Assembly: GCA_963732775.1 (NCBI GenBank)
Contig: CAVTAR010000001.1
Coordinates: forward strand, 682,001 to 746,000
Origin: CAVRQM01 sp963732775
GTDB taxonomy: Bacteria; Pseudomonadota; Alphaproteobacteria; Acetobacterales; Acetobacteraceae
Direction: 5' to 3'
DNA length: 64,000 bases
Positions 46,401 to 55,215 of the stretch are shown here, one piece after another. The notes beneath the pieces were generated by a model. It searched no databases and was not told the DNA's origin. It was given only the letters and a program-made list of their open reading frames with translations. A program made the translations under genes and the position numbers. Positions within the stretch are counted from its first letter, which is position 1. Each line of letters opens with the position of its first letter.

Positions 46401-47774
46401 CTAGGGACGCGCGGTTCGCCTATCCGCATGGTCCAGCACGATCGCGAACACCGCCCCGCCCCCCGCGCGATCGCCCATCCGGACCACGCCACCGTGGGCC
46501 GCTGCGATCTCGGCCACGATCGCCAGCCCCAGTCCCGCGCCGCCCTCGCGCGCGCCGAGGCCGCGCTCGAAGCGCTCGAAGATGCGCGCGCGGTCGGCGG
46601 GTGCCACGCCGGGCCCGCGATCCAGCACCGCCATCGTGGCGGGCGCCGAAATCTCGACGTCGACGGCGCAGCCGGCGGGCGCGTGGGCGAGGGCGTTCTC
46701 GACGAGGTTGCCGAGCGCCAGTTCCAGGGCGGACCGGTTGCCGCGCACCGGCGCCACCTTCTGCTCGGACAGCGCGATCTCGACCCCCTGGCGCAGGCCG
46801 AGCGGCACCAGGGCGGCGATCACCGACACCGCCACATCATGCAGGTCCACTTGCTGCGACAGGTCGAGCGGCAGGCCCTCCAGCCGCGCCATGCGCAGCA
46901 ACTGGCCCACGAGCCTTGCCATGCGCTCGGTATCGTGGCGCAGCGCCTCGATGTCCGGCACGTCCCCCAGCACGTCGAGCCGTGCCGTGAGCACCGCGAG
47001 CGGAGTACGCAGCGCGTGGGCGGCTTCGGCGACGAAGCGGCGCTGCACCACCAGCGCCTGCTCGAGGCGGGCCAGCGCCTCGTTCATCGCGTGCACGAGT
47101 GGCGCGACTTCGGCGGGCAGCCCGGCCGTCGGCAGCCGCGCCTCCGGGCGACCCGGTCCGACCAGCGCCGCCGCCGCCGAGGCGTGGCGCAGCGGCCGCA
47201 GCCCGCGCCGCAGAGTGAATACGGCGACCCCGATCATCGCCGCCCCGATCGGCAGCAGCAGCCATAGGCCCGCCAGCACGAAGCCGCCCATCAGGCTGTC
47301 CAGCAGCAGCGCGGTCTGCTCGCGCCCCTGCAGCACCACCACCCGCCACAGGCCCGCCTGGGCGGCAAGGCCGATCATGCCATGCGGGTGACCGGCGAGC
47401 GCGGGCACGCGGAAGAACTCCGGCTGTGACGGCAGGAACGGCGCCAGGTGCCCGGCGGCATCTGGGTCGGAGGTCGCCGACAGACCGCCGGGCCCATGCA
47501 CGAGGAACACGTTGTCGCCGTCCGAGGCCCGGAACGGCGTGACGAGGTCGTCCGGCAGGTCGAGCCGGTCCGCGTTGGCGACGGGAGGCAGGCGGGCAGC
47601 GATCAGGCGGACCTGGCTCTGGAGCGCGGAATCGTCGAGCTCGTGGACGGTGGCGATGGCGCGCCAGCCCACCGCGGCGGCGGCGAGCAGGAGCGTGACC
47701 AGCATCACCGCGCCCAGCCGCCAGCCGAGCCGCACCGCGAGCGACCAAGGCGGACGCACGACGCCCCGGCTCAC
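46401..47774 (-). CDS. Sensor histidine kinase (EnvZ/QseC-like)
   Basis: A 457-residue membrane sensor: two transmembrane helices (VMLVTLLLAAAAVGWRAIA and FVLAGLWLLLPIGAAMIGVAVF) enclosing a periplasmic 2CSK_N-like domain, a HAMP-like linker, HisKA with the phosphorylated His in EAAHALRTPLA, and HATPase with NLVENALAHAPAG and GAGLGLAIV. Start GTG 47774 overlaps the regulator stop. The signal is unknown; QseC/TctE-like kinases often sense small organic acids or hormones. The gene lies 140 bases upstream of the kdp run, but on the same strand, so a link to potassium is possible only by position. Confidence 0.88.
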   Translation of the reverse strand: MSRGVVRPPWSLAVRLGWRLGAVMLVTLLLAAAAVGWRAIATVHELDDSALQSQVRLIAARLPPVANADRLDLPDDLVTPFRASDGDNVFLVHGPGGLSATSDPDAAGHLAPFLPSQPEFFRVPALAGHPHGMIGLAAQAGLWRVVVLQGREQTALLLDSLMGGFVLAGLWLLLPIGAAMIGVAVFTLRRGLRPLRHASAAAALVGPGRPEARLPTAGLPAEVAPLVHAMNEALARLEQALVVQRRFVAEAAHALRTPLAVLTARLDVLGDVPDIEALRHDTERMARLVGQLLRMARLEGLPLDLSQQVDLHDVAVSVIAALVPLGLRQGVEIALSEQKVAPVRGNRSALELALGNLVENALAHAPAGCAVDVEISAPATMAVLDRGPGVAPADRARIFERFERGLGAREGGAGLGLAIVAEIAAAHGGVVRMGDRAGGGAVFAIVLDHADRRTARP

Positions 47775-48445
47775 TCGCCAGCGCTCAGCAGGTAGCCGAC
47801 GCCGCGCACGGTGTGCACCCGCACTGCGGCCGACGCGTCGGCGAGCTTGCGCCGCAGGCGATGCACCAGCACCTCCATGGCGTTGGAGCCGGGTTCGCCG
47901 TCGAAGCTGTAGAGGCCTTGCTCCAGCGCCTCGCGCGTCACGACGTGGTCCTGCCGCCGCAGCAGGTGTTCCAGCAGAGTGACCTCGCGCGGCGTGAGCC
48001 CGAGCGGCCGGTCCGCCACCCGCGCCTCGCGGCTGGCGGTGTCCAGCACCAGGTTGGCGAGGCGTAGCGTGACGCCGAGGGCGGCCTGCGGCCGTCGCAG
48101 CAGGGCGCGCACGCGGGCGAGCAGTTCGGGCAAGTGGAACGGCTTGACGAGGTAGTCGTCCGAACCGGCGTCCAGGCCCAGCACGCGATCCTCCGGCCCG
48201 TCGCGTGCGGTGAGCACGAGCACCGGCACGGTCGACCCGCGCGCCCGCAGCATCCGCAGCAGCGATAGGCCGTCACCGTCCGGCAGGGCGAGGTCGAGCA
48301 GCACCGTGTCGTAGCTCGCGACCGCGAGGTGGTCGCGCGACTGGGCCAGATCGGGGGCGAGGTCGACCGCGAAGCCGCCGCGCACCAGCGCGCCACGGAT
48401 CAGCTCGGCGAGTTCGGGTTCATCCTCGACCACGAGCAGGCGCAT
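47771..48445 (-). CDS. OmpR-family response regulator
   Basis: A 224-residue regulator: receiver domain with Asp51 (LLDLALPDGDG) and conserved KPF (LVKPFHLPEL), then a winged helix (PLGLTPREVTLLEHLLRRQDHVVTREALEQGLYSF... VLVHRLRRKL... TVRGVGYLL). It pairs with the following histidine kinase, whose start overlaps its stop. Genes regulated are not known. Confidence 0.93.
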   Translation of the reverse strand: MRLLVVEDEPELAELIRGALVRGGFAVDLAPDLAQSRDHLAVASYDTVLLDLALPDGDGLSLLRMLRARGSTVPVLVLTARDGPEDRVLGLDAGSDDYLVKPFHLPELLARVRALLRRPQAALGVTLRLANLVLDTASREARVADRPLGLTPREVTLLEHLLRRQDHVVTREALEQGLYSFDGEPGSNAMEVLVHRLRRKLADASAAVRVHTVRGVGYLLSAGE

Positions 48446-48520
48446 CGGCCTCGGTCCTTCGATCTCGCATGGTTCTGCATGCTGGGGCTTACACGGGCAT
48501 TACGGCGACGAAGCCGCGCC

Positions 48521-48574
48521 CGACGCGCCAAGCCCGACGCGCCAAGCCCGACGCGCCAAGCCCGGCGTGCCAAG
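48521..48574. repeat. 14-bp tandem repeat upstream of the regulator
   Basis: Three exact copies of cgacgcgccaagcc (48521-48562) and a partial, divergent fourth. They lie between the divergent regulator gene and the cytochrome gene and could affect promoter spacing. Confidence 0.93.
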
Positions 48575-48611
48575 TCAGCTCGACGTAAGGTTGGACCGTC
48601 ATGATGGCGCC

Positions 48612-48995
48612 ATGCAGAAGACAAAGCTCCTGGGCCTTGCGGCCCTGCTCGCGGCCGCCCCGATCGCCGTCACGGCTGGCCCTGGCCTGCGCGGCATCAT
48701 GCACGCCTGGCGCGACGATGCCCGCGCCATGCACGAGATGCTGACCGGCGGCACCCGCTTCGACGCGGCGGCGATCCGCGCTGCATTGCAGGGCTACGTG
48801 ACCGACGCCGCGACCATCGAGTCCCAGCTCGGCGCCGGCACGGCATCGGCGCGGGACTTCAAGCATCGCTTCGTGGCGTTCGAGGCCGATGCCCAGGCAG
48901 CGCTCGGCAACCTCGGGCAGCGCCCCGCGCTGACGGCCAGCGTGACGCGACTGCTCGCCGACTGCCGCTCGTGCCACGACGTCTACAACAACTGA
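48612..48995 (+). CDS. Cytochrome c'-type protein (c556-like)
   Basis: A 127-residue secreted cytochrome with a signal peptide (KLLGLAALLAAAPIAVTAG) and a single haem site C118-x2-C121-H122 very close to the C-terminus, the hallmark of the cytochrome c'/c556 four-helix bundle. RGIMHAWRDDARAM corresponds to the first helix. It is next to a cytochrome b gene (49070-49651), with which it may form an electron-transfer pair. ATG 48612 gives the signal peptide exactly. Confidence 0.87.
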   Translation: MQKTKLLGLAALLAAAPIAVTAGPGLRGIMHAWRDDARAMHEMLTGGTRFDAAAIRAALQGYVTDAATIESQLGAGTASARDFKHRFVAFEADAQAALGNLGQRPALTASVTRLLADCRSCHDVYNN

Positions 48996-49069
48996 GTCCC
49001 CCACGATGAACGATCTCTCGCCGAGTTCGCGCCGCCGCGCCGCTGCAGGTCTCGCCCCGCGGCCACATC

Positions 49070-49651
49070 GTGCGCTCGCACGCCACGCGCGGGTTGCACC
49101 TGCTGCTGCTGGTGGTTGTGCTGGAGCAGCTCATTGGCAGCCAGATCATGCAGCGCCCGCTGCCGGGCGACGACCCGTCCTGGGTGTTCGCCCTGCACGA
49201 GTACGCCGGCCTGGCGAGCCTTGCCGTGATCGCCGGGTTCTGGGTCTGGACGCTGGTGCGGCGCGGCGAGACGAGGCTGGTGCGACTTCTGCCGTGGTTC
49301 TCCGCCGCCGCCATCCGCGCCGTGATCGCCGACCTTGCCGAGCAGGGGCGGCGCCTGGTGCATGGGCGCGTCCCGGACGACGAGGACGGCGCGCTTGCCA
49401 GCGCGACGCACGGGCTGGGCCTGCTCACGGTGACCGCCATGGCCGGCACGGGCGCGGTCTACTACTTCGCCGCCGGAACGCCGGTCAGCCATGCTGCGCT
49501 GACGCTGCACAAGCTGGTGGCAAACCTGATGTGGGCGTACCTCGTGGCCCATGCCGGGGTCGCCGTGCTCCACGCGCTGCTGGGCAGCGACATCCTGTCG
49601 AGGATGTTCTGGATCGGGCGGGCGCGCCCGACGCCGCCGAGCGAGCGATAG
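49070..49651 (+). CDS. Cytochrome b561-family membrane protein
   Basis: 193 residues with four membrane helices and haem-binding histidines typical of the bacterial b561/Ni-Fe-hydrogenase cytochrome b type: RGLHLLLL (first helix), FALHEYAG, SATHGLGLL and LTLHKLVANLMWAYLVAHAG. It likely passes electrons between the quinone pool and the preceding cytochrome. The called GTG start is the first one in frame; just upstream ATG 49006 opens another frame (NDLSPSSRRR), so the original start may be there with one extra base in between. I keep the shorter form. Confidence 0.75.
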   Translation: MRSHATRGLHLLLLVVVLEQLIGSQIMQRPLPGDDPSWVFALHEYAGLASLAVIAGFWVWTLVRRGETRLVRLLPWFSAAAIRAVIADLAEQGRRLVHGRVPDDEDGALASATHGLGLLTVTAMAGTGAVYYFAAGTPVSHAALTLHKLVANLMWAYLVAHAGVAVLHALLGSDILSRMFWIGRARPTPPSER

Positions 49652-49881
49652 CGCCCGCCTCAAGGCGGAGCAGTTCCGCCTCGGTGGCGGCCCGAGAGGG
49701 CGACGACCCGTGCGGGATCGTCTCGCTGCCGACGCCGGCGCTCGACCATGCTATGCTCGCCCTGTTGTGTGCTTCCGGTGCGGATTAGCGAACCCGTAAG
49801 TCTATCCGGGCCCGATGGGCTTGGGTTCGGGCGCTGATCCGGGCAAGGATGGGGTGCGGTCGTGGTGATGGGAACCAAACG

Positions 49882-51734
49882 ATGAACGTGGCCTTGCAGG
49901 CGACCAATCTCCGCCTCTGCCCGTGCGGCAGCGGCCTCAGCCGGTCGCGCTGCTGCGAGCTGAACCTCGCCTCGCTCGGCTCGCCCGAGGCCAACCGCCA
50001 CCTCGTGCCACTGGAGGAGCGCGCCATCCAGGCGCGTCGCACGGGGCGAACGAGACTGCCGAGCGGCTCGCGCTCGACATCCTGGAACTCGCCCCGGGGC
50101 GCACCGGGGCGCTCACGGTGCTGTACGACATCCGCAAGGCCGAGGGGCGCGGGCCGGCCACCGAGGCGCTGATCCGGCGGATCGTGGCGCTGGAGCCCAA
50201 CAACTTCTGGGCGACGAACGAGGTGGCGCTGCTGCTGATGAACAAGGGCGACCTGATCGAGGCCGAGCGCCACGCCCGCAACGCGGTCAGGATCGCGCCG
50301 GAGAACCCCCAGGCGCACAACCTGATGGGCATGATCCTGACGGAGGCGCACCGGCCGGCGGTGGGCGAGTACCACTATCGCCGCGCCCTGGAGCTGGCCA
50401 GCGCGCGCGATCCGATCCTGCTCGCCAACCTCGCCTGGTGCCTGAAAAGCCAGGGCAAGATGACCGAGGCGCGGGCGCTGTACCAGGAATTGCTGGCGGC
50501 CGCGCCACAGGTCTTGCAGACCTTGCTGGGGTTCGCGCGGCTGGAGGAGGCGGACCGCAACCTCGACGCCGCGACCGCCCTGCTCGACCGCGCCGAGGCG
50601 CTGCACCCGGGCAATCCCAGTCTGCTGCTCGCCCGCGCGGTGGTGCTCGGGCGCAAGCGCGACGCGGCGGCGGCACTCGGGCTGCTCGACCGGATGGCCG
50701 AGGGCAACGCGCAGCTCGGGCCGAGCGAGTGGCTGGAGAAGGGACGCCTGCTCGACCAGATGGGCCGCTACGAGGAGGCGTTCGCCGCCTACGACGAGGG
50801 CAAGCGGCGGCTGCGCGAACTCACCGGCAACGCCTACCTCGCCGAGCACGTGGAGAACCTGTTCCAGCGGCTCTCGGCGTTCTTCGTCTCCGGCCGGCTG
50901 CGCACCCTGCCGCGCGCGGCGCAGCGGACCGGCACGGCGCAGCCGCTGTTCGTGCTCGGCTTCCCGCGCAGCGGCACGACGCTGCTGGAGCAGACGCTGA
51001 CCGCGCACCCGCGCATCGCCGCCGGCGACGAGCTGCCGATGGTCAGCGAAATCACCAACATCATGCCGCGGATGCTCGACAGCCCGCTCGCCTACCCCGA
51101 GGCGCTGGCGGAACTGTGGATGGGCGACCACCGCGAGGATCTGGGCAACCTGCGCGACTACTACTTGCAAAAGGTGGCCCAGCTCGGCATCACCCCGCTC
51201 GGCGCCCCGCTGGGCAAGGCTGGCGACGGCGTGGCCTGGTTCACCGACAAGATGCCGCTGAACGAGACGCATCTCGGCCTGATCGCGCTGATGTTCCCCG
51301 AGGCGCCGCTGGTCCACGTGCTGCGCCACCCGCTGGACGTGGTGTTGTCGGTGTTCTCCAACCTGCTGACGCACGGCTTCTTCTGCGCCTACGCGCTGGA
51401 GAGTGCGGCCCTGCACTACGTGCGCGTGATGGACCTGGTGGAGCACTACCGGCGCGAGATGCGCCTGCGCTATCTGCCGGTGCGCTACGAGGACGTCGTC
51501 GAGGACCAGGAGGCAAGCGTCCGCCGCGTCCTGGCCTTCGTCGGCGAGGAATTCGATCCGGCCTGCCTCGCCTTCCACCAGAACCGGCGCTATGCCCGCA
51601 CGGCGAGCTACGCGCAGGTCTCCGAGCCGCTCTACGACCGCTCGCGCTATCGCTACCGCAACTACCTGCCCCAGCTCGAGCCGATCCTGCCGATCCTGCG
51701 GCCGGTGATCGAGCGGCTCGGCTACGCAGTGTGA
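49882..51734 (+). pseudogene. TPR-sulfotransferase, frameshifted near 50041
   Basis: A ~617-residue protein in two frames. The first 55 codons from ATG 49882 hold a SEC-C-like cysteine motif (CPCGSGLSRSRCC). At a G-run (50041-50044) the frame moves; with one more G the text continues as GANETAERLALDILELAPGRTG. The rest has about seven TPR helices, then a sulfotransferase domain: FPRSGTTLLEQTL (5'-phosphosulfate loop) and RHPLDVVLSVF (3'-phosphate site). Such enzymes use PAPS to sulfate sugars or proteins. Without the correction only the long part from a start inside the second frame would be made. Confidence 0.85.
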
Positions 51735-53185
51735 ACGCGATGAGTTCCGCTGCCGACGCGGTGCCGGTGCCGGTCGGCGAGTTGCTGACCATCGCCGCCC
51801 ACCTGGAGCGTACCGGGCTCGGATCGGACGCGGAGAGGCTGGCCGACCACGTGCTGGCGGTGCGGCCGAACCATCCCGAGGCACAGCACCTGAAAGGGCT
51901 GGTCGCGTTCGCGAGCGGGCGGCAGGACGAGGCGGCCCGGCTGCTGGAGGGCGCCATCGCGCACGGGCTGGAGGCACCGCTCTACTATCGCAACATATGC
52001 GCCATCTACGAGCGCATCGGGCGGCTCGAGGAGGCGATCACGGCGGGGCGGCGTGCCGTGTCGCTCGACCCGACCGATGCGCAGGCTTATCACAACCTGA
52101 CCGTGGCCTATGCGCGGCGGCTGGAACTCGACGAGTGCATCGGCTGCGCGCGGGCGGCACTGGCACTTGACCCGACCTTGCCGGGCGCGCACTTCGCGCT
52201 GGCCGAGGCGCTGCTGTTGCGCGGCGAGCTGGCGGAGGGGTGGCGCGAGTACGAATGGCGCTTCCAAATCCCGGGCGCGGCACAGCCGCTGCCGCCGACC
52301 GACCGGCCGCAATGGGACGGCTCGCCGCTGCCGGAGCGCACGCTGCTGCTCGTCGCCGACCAGGGTTTCGGCGACGTCATCCAGTTCAGCCGCTACCTGC
52401 CGTGGGTGATGCAGCGTTGCCCGCATCTCGTCGTGGCGTGCAGCCCGGAGGTGCAGGCGCTGGTGGCACAGGTCGCGCCGGCAGCGCGGCTGTTCACGCG
52501 CTGGAACGACTGTCCCGAGTACGCGGCCTATTGCGTGTTCTCCGGACTGCCCCGGCTGCACGGCACCGTGCTGGACACCATCCCGTCGCCGGGCGCGTAT
52601 CTGCGGGCCGACCCGGCTCGGGTGGCGCTGTGGCGCGAGCGCGTGCGCGGCGTGGTGCCACGCGGGCATCGCGCGGTCGGCATCGCCTGGGCGGGCCGGC
52701 CCACGCACAGCAACGACCGCAACCGCTCGGCCCGCCTCGCCGCGCTGCGGCCGCTGTTCGACATGCCGCGCACGACGTTGTTCGCCTTGCAGAAGGGGCC
52801 GGCGCTGGGCGAGGTCAGCGGGTACTATGGCCGCGCACCGCTGATCAATCTCGCCGCAGACATCGTAGATTTCGGCGACACGGCGGCGATCATGGAGTTG
52901 CTCGACCTGGTCATCACGGTCGACACCTCGGTGGGCCACCTGGCGGCGGCGCTCGGGCGGCCGACCTGGATCATGCTGGCCTTCGCGCCCGACTGGCGCT
53001 GGCTACTCGGGCGCGCGGACAGCCCATGGTATCCGAGCGTGCGGCTGTTCCGTCAGGCGCGGCCGGACGACTGGACCGGCGTCGTGGGCCAGGTTGCCAA
53101 GGCGCTCGAGCAGGATCAGCCAGAACCGGCGCATGCGTCGACGCGACGCAGCCTCGCATCCGTCGACCCGAAGGTGCACTCGTGA
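51731..53185 (+). CDS. TPR-containing glycosyltransferase-like protein
   Basis: 484 residues: an N-terminal set of TPR helices (ERLADHVLAVRPNHPEAQHLKGL, CAIYERIGRLEEAI, AYHNLTVAYARRLELDECIGCARAALALDP) and a C-terminal domain of the heptosyltransferase/GT41-like fold (GFGDVIQFSRYLPWV, VGIAWAGRPTHSNDRNRSARL, DTSVGHLAAALGRPTWIML). This domain recurs in bacterial TPR proteins and probably transfers a sugar to a protein or glycan. GTG 51731 overlaps the sulfotransferase stop (GTGA). With the previous gene it forms a likely glycan-modification pair. Confidence 0.82.
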   Translation: MNAMSSAADAVPVPVGELLTIAAHLERTGLGSDAERLADHVLAVRPNHPEAQHLKGLVAFASGRQDEAARLLEGAIAHGLEAPLYYRNICAIYERIGRLEEAITAGRRAVSLDPTDAQAYHNLTVAYARRLELDECIGCARAALALDPTLPGAHFALAEALLLRGELAEGWREYEWRFQIPGAAQPLPPTDRPQWDGSPLPERTLLLVADQGFGDVIQFSRYLPWVMQRCPHLVVACSPEVQALVAQVAPAARLFTRWNDCPEYAAYCVFSGLPRLHGTVLDTIPSPGAYLRADPARVALWRERVRGVVPRGHRAVGIAWAGRPTHSNDRNRSARLAALRPLFDMPRTTLFALQKGPALGEVSGYYGRAPLINLAADIVDFGDTAAIMELLDLVITVDTSVGHLAAALGRPTWIMLAFAPDWRWLLGRADSPWYPSVRLFRQARPDDWTGVVGQVAKALEQDQPEPAHASTRRSLASVDPKVHS

Positions 53186-54375
53186 GAGATCTCGTCGTGA
53201 AGCAGGTGCGCGCCTTGGTGGTGCGCGGCGGCAGCGAGGGCGGCGGGGCGGACTACCACGACGTGGGCGCCGGCCACTGGATCGACGATCATGTGGCAAC
53301 CCCCATGGCGCGCTATCCGGAATACCGCGCGAGCCGGCAGTCGTTCGGGCTGAACGTGCTGGGAACGCTGGTCGTGGAGGTGGAGGCGAGCGACGGCACG
53401 GTCGGCTTCGCGCCCACCACGGGTGGCGAAATCGGCGCCTGGATCGTCGAGCGGCATCTGGCGCGCTTCATCGAGGGCCAGCGCATCACCGACATCGAGA
53501 AGATGTGGGACCAGATGTTCCACGGCACGCTGTTCTACGGCCGCAAGGGGATCGTGCTGAACGCCATCTCCGGCGTCGACCTCGCGCTGTGGGACCTGCT
53601 CGGGCAGGTGCGCCAGGAGCCGGTGTTCGCGATGCTGGGCGGGCCGGTGCGCGACGAACTGGTGTTCTACGCCACCGGCGCGCGGCCCGACCTCGCCAAG
53701 GAGATGGGCTTCATCGGCGGCAAGATGCCGTTGCACCATGGCCCCGCCGAGGGCGAGGACGGGATGCGGCGGAACCTCGACAAGCTGGCCGACATGCGAC
53801 ACCGCGTGGGCGACGATTTCTGGCTGATGCAGGATTGCTGGATGAGCCTCGACCTGAACTACGCGACGCGGTTCGCCGAGCGCGCCTGGCGCGAGGCCGG
53901 CCTGAAATGGATCGAGGAGGCGCTGCCGCCCGACGACTACTGGGGCTATGCCGCACTACGGCGCGCGACGCCGCCGGGGCTGCTGGTGACGACCGGCGAG
54001 CACGAGGCGACACGCTGGGGCTTTCGGATGCTGCTGGAGATGGGCTGCTGCGACATCATACAGCCCGACGTGAACTGGTGCGGCGGCATCACCGAACTCA
54101 TCAAGATCTCCGCGCTTGCCGATGCGCACGGCGCGCTGGTGGTGCCGCACGGATCGAGCGTCTACAGCTATCATTTCGTCGTCACGCGCCATAACAGCCC
54201 GTTCTCGGAGTTCCTGATGATGGCGCCCAAGGCCGACCGCGTGGTGCCGATGTTCACGCCGCTGCTGCTGGACGAGCCGGTGCCGAGCCAGGGCCGGCTG
54301 CGGGTGCCGGACGCGCCGGGGTTCGGCGTGCGGCTCAACCCGGAGCAGCGGCTGCATCGGCCTCATACGCACTAG
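53182..54375 (+). CDS. rhmD: L-rhamnonate dehydratase
   Basis: A 397-residue enolase-superfamily enzyme that removes water from L-rhamnonate. The metal ligands are seen in LMQDCWMS and IEEALPPDDY and TTGEHEA, and the acid-base His in VPHGSSVYSYHFV. Sequence features GQRITDIEKMWDQMFHGTLFYGRKGIVLNAISGVDLALWDLLGQ match RhmD. GTG 53182 overlaps the previous stop (GTGA). Context with sugar-modification genes, without other rhamnose catabolism genes, is unusual. Confidence 0.9.
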   Translation: MRDLVVKQVRALVVRGGSEGGGADYHDVGAGHWIDDHVATPMARYPEYRASRQSFGLNVLGTLVVEVEASDGTVGFAPTTGGEIGAWIVERHLARFIEGQRITDIEKMWDQMFHGTLFYGRKGIVLNAISGVDLALWDLLGQVRQEPVFAMLGGPVRDELVFYATGARPDLAKEMGFIGGKMPLHHGPAEGEDGMRRNLDKLADMRHRVGDDFWLMQDCWMSLDLNYATRFAERAWREAGLKWIEEALPPDDYWGYAALRRATPPGLLVTTGEHEATRWGFRMLLEMGCCDIIQPDVNWCGGITELIKISALADAHGALVVPHGSSVYSYHFVVTRHNSPFSEFLMMAPKADRVVPMFTPLLLDEPVPSQGRLRVPDAPGFGVRLNPEQRLHRPHTH

Positions 54376-54401
54376 GCGAACATCCGCACTAGGCGAACAT
54401 C
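54368..54401. repeat. 17-bp tandem duplication covering the rhmD stop codon
   Basis: Two exact copies of cgcactaggcgaacatc; the first contains the rhmD TAG (54373-54375), the second carries an extra TAG. It parallels the purA and rpoH repeats. Confidence 0.95.
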
Positions 54402-54417
54402 GACCCGCCCTGGTCGG

Positions 54418-54567
54418 CTAGTTTCCCTGGCCGCCGACATGCCCGTTGTCACCCGTGCTCTCCGCGTTGGGAGCGCTGCTGCTCCTGCCCGCGACCGGGG
54501 CGGATTCCCGCGCCGAACAGGCGCCGAGCAAGCTGGCCAAAAGCACAGCCTTGGCAATCCATGACAT
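54418..54567 (-). CDS. Small lipoprotein
   Basis: 49 residues from ATG 54567: KAVLLASLLGAC is a clear signal peptide with a lipobox (L-L-G-A-C), then SARESAPVAGRSSSAPN and a Gly/Ser/Asn tail of low complexity. No homology. It is likely an outer-membrane-anchored small protein. Confidence 0.55.
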   Translation of the reverse strand: MSWIAKAVLLASLLGACSARESAPVAGRSSSAPNAESTGDNGHVGGQGN

Positions 54568-54640
54568 CGTGTTCAAGCCGACCTCCAGGCGCTGATTTGG
54601 GGCACGCAGCGCTCGACCGGGCAGAGCCACGCGACGTTCC

Positions 54641-55057
54641 TCAGGGCCCCGCCATCCGCAGGAACGGCTTCGCGGGATCGCTCACCTGGACGATCACGTA
54701 TTCGGTCGGCGCCTGCGGGTCGCTGCGCCCGCGCAGGATGACGCCCACGGGTTCGACGAAGCCGGCGCCGGCACGCACGACCGCGTCCGGGCGGTCCTTG
54801 AACTGGAGCGTGAAGCTGCCGGTCAGGATGTAGTACATCGGCGACGCGTCGTGCGTGTGCCACGGCGTCGTCACCCCGGGAGGCAGCGTGTCGTGGTAGA
54901 TGCGCACCTCTTTCACCGAGCCGTCGGCAACGGCGTCCTTCGACAACTGGCGCAGGATCGGCTCGGGCAGCCGCATCCCGGGCGGCGGGGCCGATTGCGC
55001 TTGCGCGAGGCAAGGGAGGCAGCAGGCCAGCAGCGCGGCGATCGGGCTCAGGCGCAT
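54641..55057 (-). CDS. Secreted cupin protein
   Basis: 138 residues: signal peptide (MRLSPIAALLACCLPCLAQA) followed by a single cupin domain with the metal-binding pair in TTPWHTHDASPMYYILTG and the second motif GAGFVEPVGV. Cupins of this kind bind a metal and often work as small isomerases or storage-like proteins; nothing points to a substrate. Start set at ATG 55057 because the signal peptide begins there. Confidence 0.75.
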   Translation of the reverse strand: MRLSPIAALLACCLPCLAQAQSAPPPGMRLPEPILRQLSKDAVADGSVKEVRIYHDTLPPGVTTPWHTHDASPMYYILTGSFTLQFKDRPDAVVRAGAGFVEPVGVILRGRSDPQAPTEYVIVQVSDPAKPFLRMAGP

Positions 55058-55215
55058 GGCGACATCCTTTGTTGGACGCTGTTGTCCAGGAATGCCGTAG
55101 ACGATGCGACGGGGCGCGCCAAGGGGGATGGTTTCCGATACCGGCGAGCGGCGGCCGCCTGACCCATCCCGGGCCGGGGCTTGTGGCAACGCGGGCGCGG
55201 CGCAATCTCTGCGCC

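Noticed and set aside
48521..48574. A possible CRISPR-like array.
   Set aside because: Units are adjacent without spacers and only 14 bases long. It is a simple tandem repeat; the same holds for 4018-4092 and 18014-18079.
49660..50001. Minus-strand open frame over the start of the sulfotransferase gene.
   Set aside because: No homology, biased composition, and it overlaps the clear CPCGSG-containing N-terminus on the plus strand.
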